From NCBI RefSeq assembly GCF_000021805.1, contig NC_011726.1, forward strand, positions 1 through 64,000: a DNA stretch of 64,000 nucleotides. The letters run 5' to 3'. How positions within the stretch are numbered: position 1 is the stretch's first letter; each line of letters starts with the position of its first letter. The translations under genes were made by a program, and so were the position numbers. The notes beneath the pieces were generated by a model. The model was not told the DNA's origin and searched no databases. It worked only from the letters and a program-made list of their open reading frames with translations. Below are positions 1-7,469 of the stretch, piece after piece. Source of the stretch: Rippkaea orientalis PCC 8801 (lineage in GTDB: Bacteria; Cyanobacteriota; Cyanobacteriia; Cyanobacteriales; Microcystaceae).

Positions 1-41
1 TTATTCAAGAAAACGTTAAACGACAATTAAAGATATTATCA

Positions 42-266
42 TTGATGGCAGAGAGTAAAGTTATGGGAGTAAAAGTTGTTATCCATGAAGCAGAAGAAGG
101 TGGTTTTTGGGCAGAAGTTCCTGCCTTTCCTGGTTGTGCCACTCAAGGAGAAACATTTGAAGAGTTATTACAAAATTTATACGATGCAATAGAAGGTTAT
201 TTATCAGTGGATCTTGACGACATTGAAACAGATGAAAAAAACCGCATTCTGGAAATCGCTGTATAA
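42..266 (+). CDS. hicB: HicB family antitoxin
   Basis: This 74-residue protein resembles the short HicB antitoxin fold. It has the typical run of an acidic stretch, GGFWAEVPAFPGCATQG, and then a helix leading to an amphipathic C-terminus. HicB normally neutralises the HicA mRNA interferase and often autoregulates the operon, but no obvious DNA-binding domain is added here, so it is the minimal form. The stop is 3 bases before the start of a hicA-like gene, an arrangement where antitoxin precedes toxin. A second in-frame ATG at codon 2 (45) or at 63 (before GVKVVIHEAEE) could be the true start. The gene is near the left window edge, so upstream control cannot be judged. Confidence 0.8.
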   Translation: MMAESKVMGVKVVIHEAEEGGFWAEVPAFPGCATQGETFEELLQNLYDAIEGYLSVDLDDIETDEKNRILEIAV

Positions 267-269
267 TTT

Positions 270-451
270 ATGAAATCTATTTCTGGAAAAAATTTTCCAA
301 AATTCTAGAACAAAATGGTTGGATAAGAGTGAGATTCCAAAGCAGCCATCATATCTATGCAAAACCTGGAAATATTCACAAAAATTTTGTACCTATTCAT
401 GGTAATAAAGATCTAAAAATTGGCTTGTTAAGACATTTGAAGAAGATTTAA
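270..451 (+). pseudogene. hicA: HicA-like mRNA interferase, frameshifted
   Basis: The first reading frame from ATG 270 encodes MKSISGKNF and stops at 306. One base back, the frame continues as KILEQNGW, then SHHIYAKPG, VPIHGN and LLRHLKKI, ending at 449-451. These are the family's hallmark positions, including the catalytic histidine in GSHHIY (SSHHIY here). One missing base in the A run at 287-292 explains the break. The heptamer A AAA AAT at 287-293 also fits the shape of a minus-1 slippery site, so a programmed frameshift cannot be excluded. As it stands the toxin is probably inactive while the antitoxin is intact. Confidence 0.75.
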
Positions 452-521
452 AGTAATCTTTTAAGGTGAAGATGATACAATAGAACAGATATAAGTTATC
501 ACTAAAGAAGGTTTAATTACT

Positions 522-1109
522 ATGGTTATTGCCCCTCAACTGATGTCCCTAGAAGACTATTTTAACTATGACGATGATACGGAGACTCGCTATGAACTCG
601 AAGATGGAGAATTATTAATTATGCCTCCTGAAAGTGACTTAAGTCTGCGTATTGCTTCGTTTTTATTCGCTTATTTCATCCAGCTCGGAATCCCTTCTTA
701 TCGCTTAAGAATTGGCACAGAAATTGTCGTTACAGGCACTAAAGCAACAGTCCGTTTACCTGATTTAATGGTATTAACAGAAGACTTAGCGATCGCCCTA
801 CAGTCCGCAACTCGTTCAACTGTTACGATTGATATGCCACCGCCTCAATTAGTCCTAGAAGTGGTATCACCTGGAAAGCAAAATAAAGACAGAGATTATC
901 GTTACAAGCGATCGCAGTATCAAGCGCGGGGAATTAAAGAATATTGGATTGTTGACCCTCTAGAACAACAAATTACCCTCTTTCATTTAGTAGAAGGATT
1001 ATACGAGGAAAAGAGCTTTCAAGGACAAGACGCGATCGCGTCCCCTATCTTATCAGAATTAAGTTCAGAATCTCAGCTAACAGTAGCACAAGTTTTAAAA
1101 GCCCAATAA
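522..1109 (+). CDS. Uma2 family endonuclease-like protein (DUF820)
   Basis: This 195-residue protein has the Uma2/DUF820 layout: an N-terminal SLEDYF...YELEDGELLIMPP block, RLPDLMVL, and the LVLEVVSPGKQNKDRDYRYKRSQYQARGIKEYWIVDP core. The aspartate of PDLMV and the E-V-V of LVLEVVSP correspond to the PD-(D/E)XK-type nuclease core described for the family. Members are greatly expanded in cyanobacteria and their cellular role is not established. It stands alone between hicA and dnaA. Two more members occur in this window at 23089 and 60454. Confidence 0.85.
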   Translation: MVIAPQLMSLEDYFNYDDDTETRYELEDGELLIMPPESDLSLRIASFLFAYFIQLGIPSYRLRIGTEIVVTGTKATVRLPDLMVLTEDLAIALQSATRSTVTIDMPPPQLVLEVVSPGKQNKDRDYRYKRSQYQARGIKEYWIVDPLEQQITLFHLVEGLYEEKSFQGQDAIASPILSELSSESQLTVAQVLKAQ

Positions 1110-1181
1110 TAATCTTAGAACAAAAATATTATAATATCTTCGGCGGTACTTTAATATTAAAAAATTGCTTTTGACTTCATC

Positions 1182-1205
1182 AAGGTGGGCATTACTCACC
1201 CTACA
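1182..1205. repeat. Dispersed palindrome, GGTGGGCA family
   Basis: The segment AAGGTGGGCATTACTCACCC followed by TACA forms an imperfect hairpin, with GGTGGG pairing to the CTCACC side. It belongs to the same class as 16768-16792 and the inner arms of the element at 34185-34322. It lies in the leader of dnaA, 50 bases before the chosen start. Confidence 0.5.
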
Positions 1206-1253
1206 ATTAATTTGGCCTAGATATTGTTTATTAATAACTGTTTACGAACAAAG

Positions 1254-2615
1254 GTGAATATTTCCCCCCAATACCTCTGGAATCAAGTCTTAGAACGCCT
1301 ACAGATTCGTTTAACCCGTCCTGCGTTTGAAACGTGGATTCAAGATGCGACGGTACAAGAATGGAAGGATAATTGCTTAGTCATTCAAGTAGCTAATTCC
1401 TTTATTTTGAATCATTTACAGAAAACCTATCAACCTATTATTGCCCAAGAGGTGGCCTCGGTTGTCGGTTATCCCGTGGATATCCAATTAACGACAGCCG
1501 AAGGGGAAACAATGGCCATGACTGGAGAAGCACAGAGTTATCAAGAAAAATCCTTAACCCAGATTGCCCCAGAATCCCCGAAACTCAATCAATTAAACCC
1601 CCGTTATACCTTTTCGCGCTTTGTGGTCGGTCCAACTAACCGCATGGCCCATGCTGCGTCTCTGGCAGTCGCTGAGTCGCCTGGACGCGAATTTAATCCC
1701 CTTTTTCTCTGTGGGGGGGTAGGATTAGGCAAAACCCATTTAATGCAAGCGATCGCCCACTATCGTCTCGAACTCTATCCTAATGCTAAGGTTTTTTATG
1801 TCTCAACCGAACAATTTACCAACGATTTAATTGCAGCCATTCGTCAAGATAGCATGGAAAGGTTTCGGGAACATTATCGTCGGGCAGATTTTTTATTAAT
1901 CGATGATATTCAATTTATTGAAGGAAAAGAGTACACCCAAGAAGAATTATTTCATACCTTTAATACCCTACACGAAGCCGGAAAACAGGTAGTTTTAGCC
2001 TCAGATCGCGCCCCTAAACGCATTCCTACCCTACAAGATCGCTTAATTTCTCGCTTTTCTATGGGATTAATTGCAGATATTCAAGTTCCGGATCTCGAAA
2101 CGCGGATGGCGATTCTTCAGAAAAAAGCCCAATATGAAAATATGCGTCTCCCCCGTGATGTGGTTGAATATATTGCAACTAACTATACATCTAATATTCG
2201 AGAATTGGAGGGGGCGTTAATTCGGGCGATCGCCTATACGTCTATTTCTGGATTATCGATGACGGTGCAAAATATTGCCCCAGTATTAAATCCTCCCGTA
2301 GAACAGGTTCCTGCTTCTCCAGAGGTGATTTTACGGACAGTAGCCGAGAGTTTGAAGGTATCCATCGAAGATTTAAAAGGGAGTTCTCGACGACGGGAAA
2401 TTAGTTTTGCGCGACAGGTGGGAATGTATTTAATGCGTCAGCATACCGAGTTGAGTTTACCGAGAATTGGCGAAGAATTTGGCGGAAAAGACCATACAAC
2501 GGTGTTATATAGCTGTGATAAGATTTCTAAGTTACAGCAAAAAGATTGGGAATTAAGTCAAATGTTATCTGAATTGAGCGATCGCATTAATATGGCTAGT
2601 CGGACTCAATCTTAA
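1254..2615 (+). CDS. dnaA: Chromosomal replication initiator protein DnaA
   Basis: DnaA binds DnaA boxes at the origin and loads the helicase when bound to ATP. Domain I is at about residues 1-80 ([15 protein letters not shown]...FETWI). The AAA+ core has Walker A GGVGLGKT at about 154-161, Walker B LLIDDIQF and sensor-type residues. The C-terminal DNA-binding domain has the signature [12 protein letters not shown]. The upstream ATG at 1224 would add ten residues that do not look like the family; the GTG at 1254 gives the usual NISPQYLW beginning, so it is preferred, although its ribosome site is weak (AACAAAG). There is no dnaN next to it, and no cluster of TTATCCACA-like boxes was seen around it, as in several cyanobacteria where dnaA is not an origin marker. 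Confidence 0.95.
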   Translation: MNISPQYLWNQVLERLQIRLTRPAFETWIQDATVQEWKDNCLVIQVANSFILNHLQKTYQPIIAQEVASVVGYPVDIQLTTAEGETMAMTGEAQSYQEKSLTQIAPESPKLNQLNPRYTFSRFVVGPTNRMAHAASLAVAESPGREFNPLFLCGGVGLGKTHLMQAIAHYRLELYPNAKVFYVSTEQFTNDLIAAIRQDSMERFREHYRRADFLLIDDIQFIEGKEYTQEELFHTFNTLHEAGKQVVLASDRAPKRIPTLQDRLISRFSMGLIADIQVPDLETRMAILQKKAQYENMRLPRDVVEYIATNYTSNIRELEGALIRAIAYTSISGLSMTVQNIAPVLNPPVEQVPASPEVILRTVAESLKVSIEDLKGSSRRREISFARQVGMYLMRQHTELSLPRIGEEFGGKDHTTVLYSCDKISKLQQKDWELSQMLSELSDRINMASRTQS

Positions 2616-3058
2616 AGAAAACCCTGGGAACAGTGGGAAAATTGGGACAAGATTTGATACCTTTTTCTGCTTTTTTGATGAAAAGTTGGTCAAGTTCTTC
2701 AAAAGATGGATCAATTTTTGAATTTATTGTTAGCCACTATAGCATTACCTGAAAAGTTTAAGTAGGGGTCAAAGTCCGTTGACCCCTATATGACAAGGTT
2801 TGAGGGATAACGAATATCCTAACCAAAATGCGTAGTGCTATAATTAGGATTGGTATGGATTCATCCAATTTTAAATCGCCAGTTTTGACAATTTGTCTAC
2901 TTATAGTGAACAACTAAATCAGATTATTGTTATTTAATTAAAATTTGAAGCAACCTGTGATGGAAATCACCGATCGATCAAGATATATATCAATACCATA
3001 GAGAACAATTGCAATTAGAATTAACAATATCAATTAGCTAAGAGTTTTAATTGTCAAC
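2616..3058. other. Intergenic region after dnaA
   Basis: This 443-base stretch has no convincing open frame in either strand. It contains one 28-base dispersed palindrome (2762-2789). The rest is A+T rich. I see no DnaA-box cluster, tRNA or well-spaced promoter. The last part presumably carries the promoter and leader of the FHA-GGDEF gene. Confidence 0.5.
2762..2789. repeat. 28-bp dispersed palindrome, copy 1
   Basis: The sequence runs GTAGGGGTCAA, AGTCC, then GTTGACCCCTAT. It folds into a near-perfect hairpin with about ten paired bases. It matches the copies at 6049-6076 and 23872-23899 over the full 28 bases with only a few differences, mostly compensating or in the centre. Confidence 0.75.
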
Positions 3059-4111
3059 ATGAATACTGATAATCATCCCTTGCATATTTTGGTCATTGAA
3101 GATAAAAAATATAGACAAACAATCTCTTTAGAGAAAAAAATCTATTCCCTTGGGAGACATCCCAATAATTCAATTCTTATTTGTGATCAAAAAGCTTCTC
3201 GATATCATGCTACTCTAATGCGTCGTCAAAAAGATTATAATGGTCATTATTCCTATTGGATTGTCGATGGAGATATGCAAGGCAATAAAAGTCTTAATGG
3301 GATCTATGTTAATGGAGAAAAATGTTTAGCAAAAGAACTCAAAAATGGAGACTTAATTAACTTTGGATGTCAAGTTAACGCTACCTATCATGCGCTTACT
3401 GATTGGTCAAATACAATTGTTGATATTGACAAAATAAAATTCGATCCTTTCTCCAAACAATCTCTTGATTTAGAAGCAGCGCATACCCCAACTTTAACAG
3501 CTATGTCGTCAATCCAAAATAATCACATTTCTGGAGGATTTTTGCCTAATCATCTCAATTCTTATCAATCTAATGCGAGTAATACTGAAGAAACTATCTT
3601 GCCAGATAATCGTCACGATCCTTTAACACAATTACCTAATCAGTTTCTGTTTAGTGAGCGTCTATCCTTAACTCTTAAAAATGCTCAACAAAATAATTCT
3701 TTAATGGCTGTTGGTCTATTAACTATTAATCACTTCGATCATATTTATGAAGATTTTGGGTGTCCAATAGCAGAACAATTATTACAAGAAATTGCTCAAA
3801 CATTAAATTCTAGCGTTCGTTATGATGATCTTGTTGCTCGCCTAGGAAAAAATGAGTTTGGCTTTATTTTTTCTAAAATTCGTTACGCCCAAGATCGAGA
3901 AATAATATGTGAAAAACTTCTTAACTCTGTAGCTCAATCTTTTACATTATCAGGCAATCAATTACAATTAAGTGCCAATATAGGCATCGCACTTTACCCC
4001 CACGATGGTCTTAATACAGAAACCCTTTTACAACAAGCAAAAGTAATTTTACTTAATGATTACAAGCAAGATCAAGATGTTCATAAAAATCCTGCTTTTT
4101 TAACTTGTTAA
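3059..4111 (+). CDS. FHA domain protein with degenerate GGDEF domain
   Basis: The N-terminal part (about residues 10-105) is an FHA phosphothreonine-binding domain: SLGRHPNNSI, ASRYHATL and SLNGIYVNG are the conserved blocks. After a low-complexity linker, residues about 185-345 form a GGDEF domain (DPLTQLPNQFLFSERL, then VARLGKNEFGFIFSK). The signature that should read GG(D/E)EF is GKNEF, so synthesis of cyclic di-GMP is unlikely; the domain may bind ligand or partner instead. No membrane segment is seen, so it should be cytoplasmic. It is a single gene followed by a terminator. It would fit a signal integrator downstream of Ser/Thr kinases, which is inference. Confidence 0.85.
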   Translation: MNTDNHPLHILVIEDKKYRQTISLEKKIYSLGRHPNNSILICDQKASRYHATLMRRQKDYNGHYSYWIVDGDMQGNKSLNGIYVNGEKCLAKELKNGDLINFGCQVNATYHALTDWSNTIVDIDKIKFDPFSKQSLDLEAAHTPTLTAMSSIQNNHISGGFLPNHLNSYQSNASNTEETILPDNRHDPLTQLPNQFLFSERLSLTLKNAQQNNSLMAVGLLTINHFDHIYEDFGCPIAEQLLQEIAQTLNSSVRYDDLVARLGKNEFGFIFSKIRYAQDREIICEKLLNSVAQSFTLSGNQLQLSANIGIALYPHDGLNTETLLQQAKVILLNDYKQDQDVHKNPAFLTC

Positions 4112-4116
4112 GTCAT

Positions 4117-4145
4117 ATCTCAATTAATTGAACTTGAGATTTTTT
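4117..4145 (+). terminator. Rho-independent terminator after FHA-GGDEF gene
   Basis: ATCTCAA at 4117-4123 pairs with TTGAGAT at 4134-4140 around a ten-base loop and is followed by a run of T to 4145. It begins five bases after the stop codon of the FHA gene and faces a gene on the other strand. Confidence 0.65.
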
Positions 4146-4215
4146 AGGTTTGAGTTTATAATCGTATGTCATCCTTATCATGCGCTTATCATAACACACT
4201 TAATAATACCAGAGA

Positions 4216-4989
4216 TTAAGTTTGTTGATTTTTTAAGAACGGAATGATCATTGGAACTTGGCGGCGATAGGTTTCGTAATCTTCGCCATGAATTGAAATT
4301 AAATCCCGTTCTTCTAGTTGAATAGCAATTAAAATATAAAGGGTTGTTACAATGGCAAAAACTAAATGAGCAATTGTCATGGTTGGGGTCATCCAAAAGG
4401 CAAAAAACCAGCCAACATAAAGGGGATGACGAACAATTTTGTATAAACCAGGAGTAGAAAATTTCAGAGGTATATAGGTTTCTCCGCGTAAATAGAGGTA
4501 AACTTGTCGCAGTCCAAACAAATCGAAATGATTGATTAAAAAGGTGCTAATTAGGACTAGCAACCAACCAAAACCAAATAGGGATAATAGGATAATCCGT
4601 CCGATAGAATTTTGAAGATTCCAAACAATCCCACCCATCGGTTGCCACTGCCAAAATAATAGGATTAAGGCTAGACTAGAAAATAAGACATAGGTGCTTC
4701 GTTCAATGGGTTGGGGAATAATTTTTGTCCACCAATTTTTAAAACTTTGTCTAGCCATGACACTATGTTGCAGGGCAAAAACCGTTAATAAAGCGAGGTT
4801 AATCATTAACGCTTGTGTTAGGGGGATTTGAGAGGGAGAATCAATGGATTTAGGCACAAGAATATTACCCAGAAAACCAATGGCATAGAGAAAGGTTATA
4901 AAAAAAATGATATAACTGACTAATCCATACAAAAAAGCCGTTATTCTTCCAAGTTTATTGGTTGTTATTGTTGGTTGTGTTTGCGTCAT
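4216..4989 (-). CDS. mddA: MddA-like methanethiol S-methyltransferase (NnrU/ICMT-type membrane protein)
   Basis: This 257-residue protein has about six hydrophobic membrane segments. Its C-terminal signature is that of isoprenylcysteine-methyltransferase-like enzymes: LYKIVRHPLYVGW, then EERDLISIHGEDYETYRRQVPMIIPF. The N-terminal half (LQHSVMARQSFK, then RSTYVL) matches the NnrU/MddA branch, whose studied members methylate methanethiol to dimethyl sulphide with S-adenosylmethionine. Length matches MddA. No sulphur-metabolism gene is adjacent, so the substrate is inferred from family resemblance only. It is read in the same direction as the DUF427 gene upstream but is 78 bases away. Confidence 0.7.
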   Translation of the reverse strand: MTQTQPTITTNKLGRITAFLYGLVSYIIFFITFLYAIGFLGNILVPKSIDSPSQIPLTQALMINLALLTVFALQHSVMARQSFKNWWTKIIPQPIERSTYVLFSSLALILLFWQWQPMGGIVWNLQNSIGRIILLSLFGFGWLLVLISTFLINHFDLFGLRQVYLYLRGETYIPLKFSTPGLYKIVRHPLYVGWFFAFWMTPTMTIAHLVFAIVTTLYILIAIQLEERDLISIHGEDYETYRRQVPMIIPFLKNQQT

Positions 4990-5027
4990 TTATTCCCTCT
5001 TGATGAAATCAATTAAAACAACTGTAG

Positions 5028-5054
5028 GGGCTTAATAATATTAAGCCCTTTTAT
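5028..5054. repeat. Perfect hairpin between mddA-like and DUF427 genes
   Basis: GGGCTTAAT (5028-5036) pairs perfectly with ATTAAGCCC (5040-5048) around a three-base loop. A TTTTATTT tract follows on the plus strand, whereas both flanking genes are on the minus strand, where the hairpin is followed by CTACAG instead. It could still end or stabilise transcripts of the DUF427 gene. Confidence 0.5.
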
Positions 5055-5067
5055 TTATCTAACACCG

Positions 5068-5352
5068 TTAAGGTTCAACTTTGACCCCTCGCCAAAAAGC
5101 AATATATCCTTCTATATTTTTGGCTTTTTCTTTGGTATGGGGGTAGTACCAAGCAGCATCTTTATTTTGCTGTCCATCAACTTCAATGGTATAATAACTT
5201 GCTTCTCCTTTCCAAGAGCAAGTTGTATGGGTGTTACTGTCTTTGAAATATTCTTTATTGATGGAATCAGGGGGAAAGTAGTAATTTCCTTCGACGGTTT
5301 CGCAGTGATCACTTTGAGCTAAAATAGCTCCATTCCAAGTTGCTGTCGGCAT
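5068..5352 (-). CDS. DUF427 domain-containing protein
   Basis: This 94-residue protein is a complete DUF427 domain. It has ATWNGAILAQSD at the start, EGNYYFPPDSI in the middle, CSWKGEASYYTIEVDG as the core and AWYYPHTKEKAKNIEGYIAFWRGV at the end. The family is small, soluble and widespread, and its biochemical role is unknown. The start ATG at 5352 agrees with the family start. No partner gene is evident. Confidence 0.85.
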   Translation of the reverse strand: MPTATWNGAILAQSDHCETVEGNYYFPPDSINKEYFKDSNTHTTCSWKGEASYYTIEVDGQQNKDAAWYYPHTKEKAKNIEGYIAFWRGVKVEP

Positions 5353-5417
5353 ATTATTGAGTGTTGTTAACGCTACAATTTTATATTATCGGATATTTTG
5401 GTCTTTTGGGATAATCA

Positions 5418-6032
5418 ATGGTTATGAAGATAGTTTATTGGGTGATACTCTGTAATGTTTTACTGTTATTAGGGCTGATTCTTTTAATTATCTATGCTAA
5501 ACAGTTTGAACCTTCTATTGCTGGATTATTTATGCCACCAGCAACCCCTCCTTACCCAACGGCTGGATTATTAACTCATACCTTTCAAATTTTTTGTTGT
5601 ATTGCTCCTGTTGTTTGTTTATTTAGTTTTTGTTTATTAAATCACCTGAATCCTCAGAATAAAAACAATAGGTTTATCTTAGGTTCTGCTTTAATAACAG
5701 GAGGATTTGCACTTAATGAAATCTATCGTATTCATATTATATCTCAGTATTTTTATCCTTCAAAATATCTGTTTATTAAAATTTATGCGGTTATTTTATT
5801 ACTTTATATATTAATCTTTTTTAATTATTTTAAGTCCACTCCCTACGGTATAATTATAGTGAGTATCGTCTTGTTAGGGTTTGCGATCGCAGTTGATTCA
5901 CTCCATTTAGGTTTAGGTGTTTTCAGTTCTTTATTAGAAGGCATTCCCAAGCTGTTTAGTGGACTAAATTTAGCCCTTTATTTTTGGCTTGTTTGTTATC
6001 AAGAATTACTCTCGATAATTGAATCAAAATAA
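5418..6032 (+). CDS. Hypothetical membrane protein
   Basis: This 204-residue protein is strongly hydrophobic, with about five or six predicted membrane segments: one at residues 5-25, another around 50-70, and further ones at 80-100, 110-130 and 140-160. I do not recognise a family. There are no charged catalytic motifs. It is transcribed away from the DUF427 gene with 65 bases between the starts, so the two share a promoter region. Two start codons are close (5418 and 5424). Confidence 0.6.
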   Translation: MVMKIVYWVILCNVLLLLGLILLIIYAKQFEPSIAGLFMPPATPPYPTAGLLTHTFQIFCCIAPVVCLFSFCLLNHLNPQNKNNRFILGSALITGGFALNEIYRIHIISQYFYPSKYLFIKIYAVILLLYILIFFNYFKSTPYGIIIVSIVLLGFAIAVDSLHLGLGVFSSLLEGIPKLFSGLNLALYFWLVCYQELLSIIESK

Positions 6033-6048
6033 TTATTATCCACTACAA

Positions 6049-6076
6049 GTAAGAATCAAAGGCTGTTGATTCCTAC
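6049..6076. repeat. 28-bp dispersed palindrome, copy 2
   Basis: GTAAGAATCAA, AGGCT, GTTGATTCCTAC. Relative to the other two copies, the arms differ at paired positions (GAATC/GATTC against GGGTC/GACCC), so the hairpin is conserved while the sequence changes. Confidence 0.7.
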
Positions 6077-6137
6077 CGGAACTTTGCTTAACTATACCAT
6101 TTCTCAGTCTGATATACTTAACACCTAGATGGTTTAC

Positions 6138-6156
6138 GGGTGTGGAAACCACGCCC
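6138..6156. repeat. Small hairpin GGGTGTGG-CCACGCCC
   Basis: GGGTGTGG at 6138-6145 pairs with CCACGCCC at 6149-6156 around an AAA loop, with one G-T wobble. It lies in the gap between the convergent membrane-protein and nuclease genes, together with the 28-bp palindrome, and may help end transcription on either strand. Confidence 0.5.
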
Positions 6157-6208
6157 CTACTTTGTACCTCACGAGCATGGGAATTGTGCATAAACATTTA
6201 CTAATTGT

Positions 6209-7447
6209 TTATTCCTCTAAAGATTCTTGATGTAATTGGTCTACAATTCGCATCAGTCGATTAGCACAAAGTTTAGCTTTTTGTTGGTTATCGCATTCGC
6301 TAACTTCAACATTTTCCAGATAAACTCCCTCATTGAGTAACCAATTATAGTCGGTTGGGGTTTCTTTTTGGAGTCCCGTATCTTTAATCTGGATTGCCAT
6401 CATTATCCCTTGTTTAATAATCAAGAAATCAGGTTCACTGCGCTCTGTTTTTTCACCTTCATCTGCTTTAATTAATACCGGTAAAGGAGCAAAACAGACC
6501 TTAAAGACTTTCAACGCTTCATAAAGAAATATAGTCGGTTGAGATCGAAAAAACAAGCCATCGTGGGCGATTAAATTATCCGCATTGATTAAACTTGGCT
6601 GCGTTGTTTTTTTCCCCGATAACCAACCTTTGGCTTTTTCTTGCCAATTAATCTTGGATTTCTCTTCCGATAACGCCAAAGCAACAATGACCTTATCCAC
6701 TTGTTTGCTTGATGTTCTTAAAAGAGGCTTGATTTTGTCTAGGATTCTCTGTTCTATTTCTTCAATATACTGCTTGACTTGATTATATAAATAACTCGGA
6801 ATGGGTAAATATAAAGTATAAGAACCGTGAGAGCTATCACCCTTGAGAGCAAACGGATCACTAATCTCTTTAATATAGGGTTTAGAATTAGCTAAAATAG
6901 CCACTTCAATCGCTGCTCCTTCTCTGGCAAATAGTCTTGCTAAAGTTCGCAAAATCGGTTCAGAATTTTCCCCTGATAATTGTGAAATATCCTGGTTATC
7001 TAATATATTTTGGAATCCGGTAGGAGCCACTTGTCGATAGGAAAAAATAGGGCGACCAGCCACTTGACTTTGCTCAAATAACTCATACCCTTCAGGAGCC
7101 AATAAAAGATTATATTGTTGTAATAAATATCTTGCTTCTTCTGGATTAGGCCTCACCGTAGGATGAATCGTTTCACACAGAAACCTTAATAATAACCCTT
7201 CATCTCCATTTTGAAAGCCAAAACGTTCGTCATAAAAAATCCAATCATCTTCCCAATCACGACTTAGAAGGCGATGTTTTCTAATATCTTCATCCGCATT
7301 AGGAAAACGGCGATCTGTTGAAGGAATGGTGGTTAGATCGTATAATCTAGTCAGGAAATCCATCTCCCCTAAATAGCCATGCCAAGGGATTTTTTGTTCC
7401 GTAAAAATCTCAAAAATAGTCCGCCTTGTGCTTTCTGATATAGTCAT
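6209..7447 (-). CDS. AbiJ-like N-terminal domain protein with PD-(D/E)XK-type nuclease domain
   Basis: This 412-residue protein starts with a module resembling the AbiJ N-terminal domains of abortive-infection proteins (residues about 5-120: IFEIFTEQKIPWHGYLGEMDF, FYDERFGFQNGDEGLLLRFL, ETIHPTVRP). The C-terminal part (about 298-395) looks like a restriction-type nuclease fold: RSQPTIFLYEAL with E310, SEPDFLII with D340, then AIQIKD with Q353 and K355, giving E-D-Q-x-K. The middle (about 180-260) has no recognised domain. Its start is 22 bases downstream of the clpB stop, so the two genes are probably one transcript. A defence or stress nuclease is inference from domains; no methylase or other defence gene is adjacent. 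Confidence 0.65.
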   Translation of the reverse strand: MTISESTRRTIFEIFTEQKIPWHGYLGEMDFLTRLYDLTTIPSTDRRFPNADEDIRKHRLLSRDWEDDWIFYDERFGFQNGDEGLLLRFLCETIHPTVRPNPEEARYLLQQYNLLLAPEGYELFEQSQVAGRPIFSYRQVAPTGFQNILDNQDISQLSGENSEPILRTLARLFAREGAAIEVAILANSKPYIKEISDPFALKGDSSHGSYTLYLPIPSYLYNQVKQYIEEIEQRILDKIKPLLRTSSKQVDKVIVALALSEEKSKINWQEKAKGWLSGKKTTQPSLINADNLIAHDGLFFRSQPTIFLYEALKVFKVCFAPLPVLIKADEGEKTERSEPDFLIIKQGIMMAIQIKDTGLQKETPTDYNWLLNEGVYLENVEVSECDNQQKAKLCANRLMRIVDQLHQESLEE

Positions 7448-7469
7448 AGTTAATGCGTGTCCTCAATAA

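Noticed and set aside
1224-1253. N-terminal extension of DnaA from ATG 1224
   Set aside because: The ten residues [10 protein letters not shown] do not match the family, and GTG 1254 gives the conserved start.
1110-3058. Replication origin next to dnaA
   Set aside because: No cluster of DnaA boxes or A+T-rich unwinding block with dnaN was seen on either side, and cyanobacterial dnaA often lies away from the origin.
5028-5054. Hairpin as a plain terminator of the DUF427 gene
   Set aside because: The T tract is on the plus strand while the gene is on the minus strand, so it is listed only as a repeat.
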